Virus record (IMG/VR): IMGVR_UViG_3300042330_000434
Location: 1-24,823 of that record
Source of the DNA: a virus
Reading direction: 5' to 3' (one strand)
Length of the DNA stretch: 24,823 nucleotides
In this document: positions 7,336 to 15,140 of the stretch, in pieces
How positions within the stretch are numbered: the stretch's first letter is position 1
Layout: each line of letters opens with the position of its first letter
The notes under the pieces: model-generated
Database searches by the model: none
Seen by the model: the letters and a program-made list of their open reading frames with translations, nothing else
Told to the model about the DNA's origin: nothing
Position numbers and translations under genes: made by a program

Positions 7336-10300
7336 AGAATTGGACTAACCTACATAACCACACTGTTTACTCTACACTAGATGGACATGGTGGCGTAGAG
7401 CAATACCTTAATAGAGCTAAGGATCTTGGCATGGTCGGGTTAGCTACGACCGACCATGGCAATATCCACTCATGGCTAGATTTCTATGATGCCGGAATGA
7501 GCTGTGGAGTTAAGCCAATATTAGGTTCTGAATTCTATCAAGCAAGAAAAACTCGTTTAGATAGAGACGAAGAAGAAAGAGCTGGTAAATCAAAAAATGA
7601 ATGGGAACAAAGAGGTCCATATCATATAACTATCCTTGCAAAGAATAATACTGGGTATCACAATATAATTAAAATGTCCTCTAGAGCTTTTACTGAGGGG
7701 TTCTATGTTAAGCCTAGAGTAGACCATGAATTAATTTCTCAACATTCTGATGGAATAATTGTATTATCAGGCTGTCTGAATGGAGAGGTTTCTCAAGCAC
7801 TCCTGAGAAAAGACTATAATACTGCGCTTATGCATGCAAGTTCTATGCAAGATATTGTAGGTAAAGAAAACTATTTCATAGAAATTCAAAACCATGGAAT
7901 AGAAGAGCAGCTACGAATCATACCAGATCTAATAAAGATAGCTAATTCAATAGGTGCTAAAGTTGTTCCTTCCGGAGACTGTCATTACGTACATCAAGAC
8001 GACGCACATGCTCATGACATAATGCTATGCGTAGCAACTAACTCCAACATAAATACACCAAATAGATTTTCTTTTTCTGGTGATCAATTTTACCTACAGT
8101 CTTACGACGAAATGGCTAAAGTTTTTACAGAAGAGTATCTTAAAAATACCATGCATGTAAACGACATGGTAGATGTTAATCTTAAATTTGGAGAAATACA
8201 TTTCCCTAACTTTCCTATACCAACAAATGAGTCTTCAACTGAATACTTTGAAAGACTGGCATGGAATGGATTAAAAAAAAGATATGGTGAAGATCTGTCG
8301 CAAGAAGTTTTAGACAGAGCTAACTATGAGCTTAGAGTTGTCAAGGAAATGGGTTTCCCAGAATACTTTTTAGTTGTATCTGATTTAGTTCAATGGGCTA
8401 AAGAAAATGATATTAGAGTTGGATGGGGAAGAGGATCTGCTGCTGGCAGTGTATTGTCCTATGCTTTTGGCATAACAAATCTAGATCCAATTAAGTTTGG
8501 TCTTATGTTTGAAAGATTTCTTGTCGAGGGCCGAAAGTCAATGCCAGACATCGACCTAGACTTTGACGATAGGCATAGAGATAGAGTTATAGAGTATGCC
8601 CGTCAAAAATATGGAACAGATCACGTAGCCCACATATGTACATTCAATAGGACTGGAGCAAGACAGTCTATTAGGGATGCCGCAAGAGCCTTAGGATATG
8701 ATTTTTCCGGGGGAGATAGAGTATCTAAACTTGTTCCACCACCAGTCTTAGGTGTATCAAAAAGTCTTACAGAGTGCATGGAAGTAGCAGAGTTTAGTTC
8801 TGAATATAATTCCAATGAAGATAGTAAAAAAATAATAGATACAGCTTTTGGTCTTGAAGGTTTAGTCAGACAAACTGGAGTCCATGCAGCTGGAGTGGTT
8901 ATATCTAGAGACGCACTAACCGACTATCTTCCCATAATGCAAAAGGGTGTAGACTCACCCATGGTTACTCAATGGGACATGGGCAGAGTAGAACAATGTG
9001 GACTTCTTAAAATTGACTTCTTAGGTTTAAGAAACCTAGGCGTTATAGATGAATGTATTCAGCTTGTAAAGAGAACAAAGTCAATTGACATTGACCTAGA
9101 AAAAATACCTCTCGATGACAAAAGAACTTTTGAGGAGCTATGTAAAGGTAATGCTATAGGAGTATTCCAACTTGAGTCTTCTGGCATGAGACAGCTTATG
9201 GTCCAGCTTCAGCCGCAAGATATCAAGGATATCATGGCTCTTATATCCTTGTATAGACCAGGTCCAATGGGCTCTGGAATGGATAAGCTTTACATAAATA
9301 GAAAGCATGGTAGGTCTGAAATTAATTATGACCATCCTTCTATGAAAATAGCTCTTGAAGACTCTCTTGGGATCATGTTATATCAAGAAGACGTCCTAGC
9401 TGTTGCTAGAGCATTAGCTGGCTTTACTGTTTCCGAAGCTGATGACCTAAGAAAAGTAATTGGCAAAAAACAGATGGACAAAATTGCAAAGATAAGAAGA
9501 AAATTTGTTGAGGGATGCATCTCAAACTCAGATATATCTGAAGAAAAAGCCAACAAGATATTTTCTGATATCGAATATTTCGGTGGATACGGATTCAACA
9601 GAGCTCACGCAGCAAGCTATGCAATGGTTTCCTATGTTACAGCATACCTAAAGACTCACTACGTAGCAGAATACATGGCAGCTCTTTTAACTTCTGTTGC
9701 GGGAAATAAAGATAAGTCATCCGTATATCTTTCTGACTGTAGAAAAACAAATATAAAAGTTCAACCTCCATCAATCAATAGATCACTTCATGACTTTGAC
9801 GTAGTGTCTGACTCTGAGATTCTCTTTGGTCTATCAGCTATAAATGGAATAGGACCTTCAATTGCTGATGCAATAATATCCTGTAGAGACTTAGACAATC
9901 CTTATACATCTATGCATGACTTCTTTAGAAGATCTGATACATCTGTTCTTAAAAAATCTACATTAGAACACCTTGGTGCAGCAGGTGCATTCGATGAACT
10001 GTTTCAGATTAATGAAGAAATAGAAATTAGTAGAAGAAAAGAATTAGAAATTCTTGAAAGAGAAAAAAATGAACTAGGAATATATGTATCTAGGCATCCT
10101 ATCGAAGGAATTTGGGATTCCATAAGACCAAAAATAGATTCCGAAATATTTGAACTATCAGATCTTTATGCTGGTTCTAAAACAAAAATTGGTGGGATCA
10201 TTACTTCAGTTAAAAAAATGATAACCAAAAAAGGCATGAAGATGTTCAAGCTGAATATAGATGATGTTACTTCAGGAATAGAAGTTATTGTATTTCCAAA

Positions 10301-10655
10301 AGAAGCAAAAAATATTCCAGATGACTTCTTCTCTGAGGGGGACATAATCATTGTGTCTGGCTCAATTGCAAAAGAAGGAGATGAAGAAAATTCTGCCGTA
10401 AAAGTTATATACTCTTCATCAGAAAAAGTTGATCATTCTATTTTAAGTGGTGGTAAGTCTATCTTTTTAAGATCTAATACACTGTTAAGTAATGAAATCA
10501 TACAGTCGCTTTATGATATAATTAATAATGCAAATGGTTCATCAATAGTATTTCTTGAAATGCTAGATGAGAATAAAAAATATACATTTAAATTCAATAA
10601 AACTACTTCTACAAAAGTAGAAAAAACTTTAAGATCAATAGTTGGACTAGGATAG
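7332..10655 (+). CDS. dnaE: DNA polymerase III alpha subunit (DnaE type)
   Basis: A 1107-residue family C replicative polymerase, close to the length of bacterial DnaE. The N-terminal PHP domain has NLHNHTVYS (His8, His10) and TTDHGN (Asp41, His42). The palm carries GWGRGSAAGS, the catalytic pair Asp406 and Asp408 in PDIDLDFDDRHRDRV, and Asp562 in KIDFLGLRNLG. An HhH region (ILFGLSAINGIGPSIADAI) and an OB fold (KIGGIITSVKKMITKKG) follow. The start is TTG 7332, preceded by AGAGGA, and overlaps the upstream TGA. It is intact, with no frame break and no CGG codon in 1107 codons. The phage evidently copies its own DNA with host-like chemistry. Confidence 0.97.
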   Translation: MKNWTNLHNHTVYSTLDGHGGVEQYLNRAKDLGMVGLATTDHGNIHSWLDFYDAGMSCGVKPILGSEFYQARKTRLDRDEEERAGKSKNEWEQRGPYHITILAKNNTGYHNIIKMSSRAFTEGFYVKPRVDHELISQHSDGIIVLSGCLNGEVSQALLRKDYNTALMHASSMQDIVGKENYFIEIQNHGIEEQLRIIPDLIKIANSIGAKVVPSGDCHYVHQDDAHAHDIMLCVATNSNINTPNRFSFSGDQFYLQSYDEMAKVFTEEYLKNTMHVNDMVDVNLKFGEIHFPNFPIPTNESSTEYFERLAWNGLKKRYGEDLSQEVLDRANYELRVVKEMGFPEYFLVVSDLVQWAKENDIRVGWGRGSAAGSVLSYAFGITNLDPIKFGLMFERFLVEGRKSMPDIDLDFDDRHRDRVIEYARQKYGTDHVAHICTFNRTGARQSIRDAARALGYDFSGGDRVSKLVPPPVLGVSKSLTECMEVAEFSSEYNSNEDSKKIIDTAFGLEGLVRQTGVHAAGVVISRDALTDYLPIMQKGVDSPMVTQWDMGRVEQCGLLKIDFLGLRNLGVIDECIQLVKRTKSIDIDLEKIPLDDKRTFEELCKGNAIGVFQLESSGMRQLMVQLQPQDIKDIMALISLYRPGPMGSGMDKLYINRKHGRSEINYDHPSMKIALEDSLGIMLYQEDVLAVARALAGFTVSEADDLRKVIGKKQMDKIAKIRRKFVEGCISNSDISEEKANKIFSDIEYFGGYGFNRAHAASYAMVSYVTAYLKTHYVAEYMAALLTSVAGNKDKSSVYLSDCRKTNIKVQPPSINRSLHDFDVVSDSEILFGLSAINGIGPSIADAIISCRDLDNPYTSMHDFFRRSDTSVLKKSTLEHLGAAGAFDELFQINEEIEISRRKELEILEREKNELGIYVSRHPIEGIWDSIRPKIDSEIFELSDLYAGSKTKIGGIITSVKKMITKKGMKMFKLNIDDVTSGIEVIVFPKEAKNIPDDFFSEGDIIIVSGSIAKEGDEENSAVKVIYSSSEKVDHSILSGGKSIFLRSNTLLSNEIIQSLYDIINNANGSSIVFLEMLDENKKYTFKFNKTTSTKVEKTLRSIVGLG

Positions 10656-10658
10656 GAT

Positions 10659-11024
10659 ATGATAAGTCAAGTAGTAATTAACCCCTCAAATAGATCTTGT
10701 TGGACATTTTGCTCATGCTGCAATAGATGTCAAGATAAAGGTCGTTATTCAAAATGCTCAGACTGCAGTGGAAGATATGATCCAAAGCTTAAGGTTCTTC
10801 CAGACCCAGATGATTTTTGCGATTGTAAAAACGGAGTTCTTAGATGGAGAACAAAAGAAGGTCGCTTGATATTAACTAAATTTAAGAGTAATCCTTTTAA
10901 GGCTGAAGTTAAATATGTAAAAAAGACTGAAGATGAAAGAGACTGGGACTCTTACGTTGGAGACATGAGAGAGAAGTTAGATGACCCAACATGGAACCCT
11001 ATAGCAATAGTAGATGAGGATTAA
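10659..11024 (+). CDS. Cys-rich putative zinc-binding protein
   Basis: A 121-residue protein. The N-terminal half is cysteine-rich: CWTFCSCCNRCQDKGRYSKC and SDCSGRY, then FCDCKNG near residue 55. This suggests one or two zinc sites, with a DnaJ-like or ribbon-like look but no exact family match. The C-terminal half is charged and Cys-free. ATG 10659 follows AGGATAGGAT, four bases after the polymerase stop, so it belongs to the polymerase operon. Function unknown. Confidence 0.65.
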   Translation: MISQVVINPSNRSCWTFCSCCNRCQDKGRYSKCSDCSGRYDPKLKVLPDPDDFCDCKNGVLRWRTKEGRLILTKFKSNPFKAEVKYVKKTEDERDWDSYVGDMREKLDDPTWNPIAIVDED

Positions 11025-11230
11025 TGAAATCTGAAAACGGAAGAGTTATAAAAGGTAATGTTAAGCTAATAGAGTATGGTGACGGCTCTTCACAAGTAGA
11101 TAATTATTTTCTACAAATCGGAGTCGCTGGATTGTATTGCTCTAAAAAAGAATTAAATGATCTATATATGGCATTAAATTACTATATCAATATAGATGAG
11201 ATTATCGAATGCCAATTAGATTTTAAATAG
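11024..11230 (+). CDS. Hypothetical protein
   Basis: A 68-residue protein starting at the TAATG overlap with the preceding stop. It looks like a small beta-rich domain (VKLIEYGDGSSQV, YFLQIGVAGLYCS) ending in an amphipathic helix (KKELNDLYMALNYYI). No family recognised. Tight coupling to its neighbours supports it as a real gene. Confidence 0.65.
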   Translation: MKSENGRVIKGNVKLIEYGDGSSQVDNYFLQIGVAGLYCSKKELNDLYMALNYYINIDEIIECQLDFK

Positions 11231-11239
11231 GAGACGATT

Positions 11240-11419
11240 ATGAGCTGGCCATATAATGAATATGATCAAATGGAAATAGGAAAAACAGGCTGGATTCCAG
11301 TTGGTGAAGGTTCTTTTAAAAACAAATACAATAATCATACCATTGATGAATCTGGTTGCGAATACGATGAAAATGGAAATATGATATATAGCCCGAATGG
11401 AAAAGATGAACAAAATTAA
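11240..11419 (+). CDS. Small acidic hypothetical protein
   Basis: A 59-residue frame (MSWPYNEYDQMEIGKTGWIP...) preceded by TAGGAGACGATT, a strong AGGAG ribosome site, nine bases after the previous stop. It is rich in Asn, Glu, Gly and Tyr, has no long hydrophobic run, and overlaps the start of the next gene. No homology recognised; the ribosome site and close packing are the support. Confidence 0.6.
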   Translation: MSWPYNEYDQMEIGKTGWIPVGEGSFKNKYNNHTIDESGCEYDENGNMIYSPNGKDEQN

Positions 11420-12210
11420 AGTAAGGACCATCAAAGAGTTGGATCCTCTCCAGGTATTATCATTAACTGATTTTAGCTACTCAAGAATAGATACATATAA
11501 GATGTGTCCCTCAAAGTACTTCTACTCTTATGTACAAAAAGAGCCGAGAACCTTTAACGATGCTGCTGTACTTGGTAACATTGTACACTCTGTCCTAGAA
11601 GAATGCCTAGACAACGATAAGCAGATGGATGTAAACGAGCTTCAGGGTGAATACGTCAAGCAAATTTCTTCATATGATCCGACCGGAATCATACCAGATA
11701 ACTTAATCCAAGTTGGTTCAGAAATACTTGATGAATTTTATGATAAACATTCTGGTGATACTTTTAATATTTATGATAAAGAATTTGGTTTTAGTTTTGT
11801 ATTAGGAAACTATCTCATCAATGGATATATAGATAGAATAGATTTTTATGATGAAGATACTATAAATATAATAGACTACAAGACCCGGAAAATGGGAAGT
11901 TACTCAAAAGGATCTTCCAAACAATCTTCAGCTTGGCATATACGCCTTAGCAGTATCAACAGCTTTTCCGGATAAAACAATTAGGGCAGAGCTTTACTAC
12001 TTAAGATCTGGTAAAAGAAAATCACACACATTTTCACCAGAAGATATAGAGCAAGTAAAGGTAAATCTACTTAGTAATATTAATAAAATTGTAGAGGATA
12101 ATTCGTTTAACCCCACTTCAAATGAAAGAAATTGCACCTTCTGTGACTATGGTAAATCAGGAGTATGTGCTACTGGGCTGAGCAGACTAAAAAGAATGGG
12201 TAAAGCATAA
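11397..12210 (+). CDS. RecB/Cas4-like PD-(D/E)XK exonuclease, read through a +1 shift at CGG
   Basis: The zero frame stops at 11975, but skipping one base (C11886) gives a complete 270-residue nuclease ending at TAA 12208-12210. Before the shift: Cys37, His64 in GNIVHS, Asp146 in NGYIDRID, and the catalytic Asp160-Tyr161-Lys162. After it: GKWEVTQ, the QLGIYA helix with Gln178 and Tyr182, and the cluster Cys246, Cys249, Cys257. With Cys37 these fit the four-Cys iron-sulfur site of Cas4/AddB nucleases. The shift falls directly after DYKT, where this family has DYKTGK, so the glycine read from GGA is the expected residue. The unshifted 192-residue product would lack Gln, Tyr and three Cys. ATG 11406 is an alternative start. 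Confidence 0.85.
11886..11888 (+). other. CGG +1 frameshift site in the RecB-like gene
   Basis: Codon context is AAG ACC CGG AAA. Reading ACC, skipping C, then GGA AAA TGG gives T-G-K-W and opens the conserved downstream frame. The zero frame continues 29 more codons to TAA at 11973-11975. This is codon 164 and an in-frame CGG. Confidence 0.85.
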
Positions 12211-12211
12211 A

Positions 12212-12234
12212 GGCCAGGGGATGAACCCCTGGCC
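12212..12234. terminator. Bidirectional hairpin between convergent genes
   Basis: GGCCAGGGG (12212-12220) pairs perfectly with CCCCTGGCC (12226-12234) around a 5-base loop. It lies two bases after the nuclease stop and 23 bases past the stop of the minus-strand gene. A T-rich tail follows on the minus-strand side (CCTTTATGC), so it probably stops transcripts from both directions. Confidence 0.75.
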
Positions 12235-12257
12235 AGTAAGCTTAGTTTAAGTTAGGA

Positions 12258-12428
12258 TCAGAATGCTTCAACTGGGTTAGACAAGCTGTCTTCTACAAGT
12301 GAGAAGTTATTCTCGACAACAATCTTTGTTGCCTCCTTGTGGCTGAAGCCCACCTTGCTGAGTTCGTCAATGACGTTCTCGTTGATGTTCTGATTGATGC
12401 TATTGATGATAGTGTTTAGTGTGTTCAT
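12258..12428 (-). CDS. Small leaderless minus-strand gene, unknown function
   Basis: The only gene I accept on the minus strand. It encodes 56 residues, MNTLNTIINSINQN through SLSNPVEAF, a helical Asn-rich protein; the segment SHKEATKIVVENNFSLVEDS resembles a UBA-like or regulatory helix pair but is not assignable. A longer frame reaches an ATG at 12464, but that ATG lies in the promoter -35 box, so I choose the ATG at 12428, seven bases after the -10 box. Its own promoter and terminator and its C/G-ending codons suggest separate, strong expression, possibly early as a regulator or host-takeover factor (inference). Confidence 0.7.
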   Translation of the reverse strand: MNTLNTIINSINQNINENVIDELSKVGFSHKEATKIVVENNFSLVEDSLSNPVEAF

Positions 12429-12435
12429 GAGTGAT

Positions 12436-12464
12436 ACTATATCTCCTATTTTGTGGTTTGTCAA
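12436..12464 (-). promoter_or_regulatory. Near-consensus sigma-70-type promoter giving a leaderless mRNA
   Basis: On the minus strand TTGACA (12464-12459) is followed by exactly 17 bases and TATAGT (12441-12436). Seven bases (ATCACTC) separate the -10 box from ATG at 12428, so the expected start of transcription coincides with the A of the start codon. This is the best promoter match I found in the window. Confidence 0.82.
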
Positions 12465-12504
12465 CCTGTTGATAATTTTTTTTGTATTTTTATTTCCTGT
12501 AAAG

Positions 12505-12510
12505 TATAAT
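12505..12510 (+). promoter_or_regulatory. Putative forward promoter -10 box upstream of the nuclease/sigma operon
   Basis: A perfect TATAAT at 12505-12510 lies in a T-rich intergenic stretch. The hexamer 17 bases upstream (TTGTAT, 12482-12487) is a poor -35. A leader of about 25 bases with AAGGA and AGAGG follows before ATG 12542. With the minus-strand promoter it makes the 12429-12541 gap a divergent control region. Confidence 0.55.
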
Positions 12511-12541
12511 ATTATTATGACTTAAGGACATAGAGGTTATC

Positions 12542-13111
12542 ATGAAGCAGCCAGAAATAACAACTCCACAAGAGTTTTTTTTGGATAGATCTAAATTAAA
12601 AAAACACCCTAACTTTTCTAAAATTAAAAATGATTACATTGATAAAGAAATATTAGAAAATGAATCCGCTAAAAAAATTAGTGGTAAAGGGAATGCGTAT
12701 AAAAATACTAAATCGGGCTATAGACCTGACTTAGGTGGCAGTTTTAGATCTAACTGGGAAGCAAACTTCGCCAGGATTCTGCAGATATATAATATTAAAT
12801 ATGATTTTGAGCCGGTTGTTTTTCCTTTTCCAATTAAAAGAGGAACAAAAGCCTATACTCCAGATTTTTACGTAAACAAAACTACTGAATGGGTGGAGTT
12901 AAAAGGCTACTTAGATGAAAAAAGCAAGATAAAACTTAAAAGATTTAAAAGATATTATGAAGAGGAATTCAGTAAGCTTACTTTTATTATTAGTAAATAT
13001 TCAACTGATGGAAAAAAATTTGCTGCAGAGATTGAAATACCAAAGGTTATCTTTTATGAAGACATTAGATTTTTTTATGCTGATAAGATACCCAATTGGG
13101 AAGGAAAGTAA
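12542..13111 (+). CDS. TnsA/T7-endo-like PD-(D/E)XK endonuclease
   Basis: A 189-residue nuclease. RSNWEANFARIL (69-80) carries Glu73, and YTPDFYV (105-111) has Asp108. EWVELKGYLD (116-125) supplies the E-x-K pair Glu119 and Lys121 and is followed by a Lys-rich helix. This is the Glu...PD...ExK series of TnsA-like and related phage endonucleases, which cut specific or structured DNA. The N-terminal 60 residues are Lys-rich and unstructured-looking. It is the first gene after the divergent promoter and lies at the head of the sigma-factor operon. Possible roles are resolving replication intermediates, degrading host DNA, or a homing-type function; the sequence does not choose among them. Confidence 0.75.
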   Translation: MKQPEITTPQEFFLDRSKLKKHPNFSKIKNDYIDKEILENESAKKISGKGNAYKNTKSGYRPDLGGSFRSNWEANFARILQIYNIKYDFEPVVFPFPIKRGTKAYTPDFYVNKTTEWVELKGYLDEKSKIKLKRFKRYYEEEFSKLTFIISKYSTDGKKFAAEIEIPKVIFYEDIRFFYADKIPNWEGK

Positions 13112-13988
13112 ATGGCCTCTTATAAGGAACAATATTATACGTTAAGTGAAGACGAGATGCAAGATTTAATCGCTAAAGCAAAGGGTGGAAGTTCAAGCGC
13201 TCAATATGAATTACTTAAAGTGTTTAATAACTTTTTAACAAAATATGTAACACTTTTATACTATGGAAAATATAACCTATCTGACTATGATATTAGGAGA
13301 TTCACATCGCTCTTTGTTAAAGATAGTTTTGTTAGATTTAATCTAATGAAAAATCAATTAAATCAAGCTGGATACAAACACATAAACGAATGTCTACGAC
13401 GGTATTACTTATATGGCAAAAAGATATGGTGACGAAGAAGATGTAAGACAGACAGTTAATACTACATTCTTCCAATGTATTACTAGATACCAAAGAAGGG
13501 ATTCTGAAAAAGGACCTATTCCGTTTAGTGGTTTTTTGTATAGTTATTTTTTTTATCTATTAAAGAAAAATGTTGACACATTTCTTATTGATCAACTTGG
13601 CAGAAAGTCCTTCCCACTTTTATCTGATGAGGACAATTCATCAGATGATGATAGTGATGCTAAGCCAGGGTTTAAAGCTCCTCCAGTTGAGTACTCCATA
13701 GACGACATGCTGGGCACTCAGGAGGTCAATGAGATGTGGGTCATGGGAGAAGATTGCCATGCCCCATACAATAGGCTTACTGTTCAAGAAAGACAATTAA
13801 TAAAATGGAAATTTGTTGATGGAAAAAAATCCTCAGAGATAGCTCAGATTATAACCGAACATCCCAATACTGTAAGAGAACACATCTCAAAGGTGAAAAT
13901 CAAAATACGTGATGCTATAATAGAGAACAATATGGAAGACCTTATTAAGATGTTTAAGCTAGGTAAAAATGAACATTCAATCGATTGA
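13112..13988 (+). CDS. Sigma-70-like transcription factor, read through a +1 shift at CGG
   Basis: The zero frame ends at 13432, but skipping C13400 joins it to the frame ending at TGA 13988 for a 291-residue protein. Part one (1-96) has a sigma-like helical start, MQDLIAKAKGGSSSAQYELL, and ends HINECLR. Part two begins GITYMAKRYGDEEDVRQTV, the sigma region 2 type 'EDV.Q' helix, then FSGFLYSYFFYLLKKNVD, an acidic linker, and the region 4 helix-turn-helix (RQLIKWKFVDGKKSSEIAQI and NTVREHISKVK). The 'overlapping gene' start ATG 13413 would begin inside this continuous domain. It would direct RNA polymerase to phage promoters. Its production would depend on frameshifting, which could time late transcription (inference). 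Confidence 0.82.
13400..13402 (+). other. CGG +1 frameshift site in the sigma-factor gene
   Basis: Codon context is CTA CGA CGG TAT. Reading CGA, skipping C, then GGT ATT ACT TAT ATG gives R-G-I-T-Y-M and enters the frame of the second half. The zero frame stops at TGA 13430-13432, ten codons later. This is codon 97. Confidence 0.83.
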
Positions 13989-14484
13989 AAAATTAAATCA
14001 GTTACTGTCAGACTTCTTAAGTCCACAGATAACAGAAATCATTAGCGCATATGGAACTGGTGATTTAGCCGACCAATATTTCGTTAGCATTCCAGAGATA
14101 GATATTGTCGATATGACAATGGCTGATCTAGCCTCACTTGTAGCTAGAACCTCAAACGTGTATGGTAGAGTTACTAGATTTGCAGGCATGGCTAGAGCGC
14201 ATCATAAACTTTGCGAAGGTAGATATAAGAAGATTTATAAATCAAATAGAACTGGGAAGAATGAAGCTGAGAGAGAAGCTAATGCGCTTGAAGCTGCAGA
14301 AGAACAGTATACTGAAATGGTTACGGCAGAATCAATTGTTCAGTTAGCTGAATCAATGGAAGGTGCAGCAAGAATAGCCTCAGAGTCAGCTAGAAAGCTC
14401 ATAGACAAGATGCAGTCTATGCAAATAGCTTATTCTAGAGAAGAAAAAGGATCATACCTAGAAAGTGACTTTAGTACATACTGA
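13969..14484 (+). CDS. Helical hypothetical protein
   Basis: A 171-residue, mostly alpha-helical protein, Ala- and Glu-rich from about residue 90 on (NEAEREANALEAAEEQYTEM), with coiled-coil character. The N-terminal part includes DIVDMTMADLASLVARTSN. Its ATG overlaps the sigma-factor end by 20 bases and its TGA overlaps the next ATG. The position between sigma factor and RNase H suggests DNA transactions, but I do not recognise the family. Confidence 0.7.
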   Translation: MNIQSIEKLNQLLSDFLSPQITEIISAYGTGDLADQYFVSIPEIDIVDMTMADLASLVARTSNVYGRVTRFAGMARAHHKLCEGRYKKIYKSNRTGKNEAEREANALEAAEEQYTEMVTAESIVQLAESMEGAARIASESARKLIDKMQSMQIAYSREEKGSYLESDFSTY

Positions 14485-14699
14485 TGAAAAATATGTTTAT
14501 TGGACAATATAAGTCCGTCAATTCCCCTGATGAATTATTCTCCTTAAAAAGAGATTCATTAGATTTCCCAACTCAAATAGAATACAACGGTCAAAGATAC
14601 TTATTGACTACAACTCACTTTGCTGATTCTCCATCAAGAGAAAAAAGACTCAAAGAGTATGCTAAAAAAAATAACATTATTTTTGATATAAGCATATGA
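14484..14699 (+). CDS. Small hypothetical protein
   Basis: A 71-residue protein linked by overlapping start and stop codons on both sides. It seems to be a mixed beta-alpha domain (PTQIEYNGQRYLLTTTHF, then a Lys-rich helix SREKRLKEYAKKNN). No family recognised; operon position and codon use support it. Confidence 0.65.
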   Translation: MKNMFIGQYKSVNSPDELFSLKRDSLDFPTQIEYNGQRYLLTTTHFADSPSREKRLKEYAKKNNIIFDISI

Positions 14700-15133
14700 A
14701 CATTGAAGTCTTTTGTGATGGAGCATCAAGAGGGCAGGGTCAAAAGAAAATTGGAGAAGCAGCTTGTGCTGTAGTTGTATATAAAAATAGAAAAAAAGTA
14801 GCACAGTTTGCTAGAGGGTTAGGCCCTAGAAGTAATAACGAAGCAGAGTATGAGGCTATAATAGCAGCCTTACTAATATGTTCTATGTCAGATTTTTTAG
14901 ATCCAATACTATACACAGACTCTGCTGTTGTTGCTAATCACATAAATGGCAAATGGAAATGTAAAAACGAAGCGTTGATGCCTTTACTTATGACTATTCA
15001 AGATATAAGAGAAGAATATAATTTTAGAATTGTGCAAGTTCCCAGAAAATTTGTATGGGAACCTGATGCTTTGGCAAAACAATTTCTTGATCAATTGGAG
15101 TTAAAGAAAAAAGAAAACAATAAGGTGCTATAA
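14696..15133 (+). CDS. rnhA: Ribonuclease HI-like protein
   Basis: A 145-residue RNase H-fold protein with all four acidic residues: Asp8 in VFCDGASRGQG, Glu49 in SNNEAEYEAI, Asp75 in LYTDSAVV and Asp124 in EPDALAKQ. The length matches bacterial RNase HI. It would remove RNA from RNA:DNA hybrids such as primers made by the AEP primase. The last motif is EPD-A-L-A rather than the usual N-x-x-A-D, but the Asp is kept. Start ATG overlaps the previous TGA. Confidence 0.87.
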   Translation: MNIEVFCDGASRGQGQKKIGEAACAVVVYKNRKKVAQFARGLGPRSNNEAEYEAIIAALLICSMSDFLDPILYTDSAVVANHINGKWKCKNEALMPLLMTIQDIREEYNFRIVQVPRKFVWEPDALAKQFLDQLELKKKENNKVL

Positions 15134-15140
15134 TAGAAAC

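Noticed and set aside
11397-11975. 192-residue nuclease taken as a complete gene, or as a decaying pseudogene
   Set aside because: The +1 frame downstream keeps all remaining family motifs and no other damage is visible. The same C-GGN break recurs in three other genes, so decay of this one gene is not the best reading.
12429-12464. N-terminal extension of the minus-strand gene to ATG 12464 (68 residues)
   Set aside because: It would start inside the -35 box and upstream of the predicted transcript start.
13413-13988. Separate second gene starting at ATG 13413 and overlapping the sigma gene
   Set aside because: The conserved block GITYMAKRYG extends upstream of that ATG in the same frame as far as the CGG, and the start would split a helical domain.
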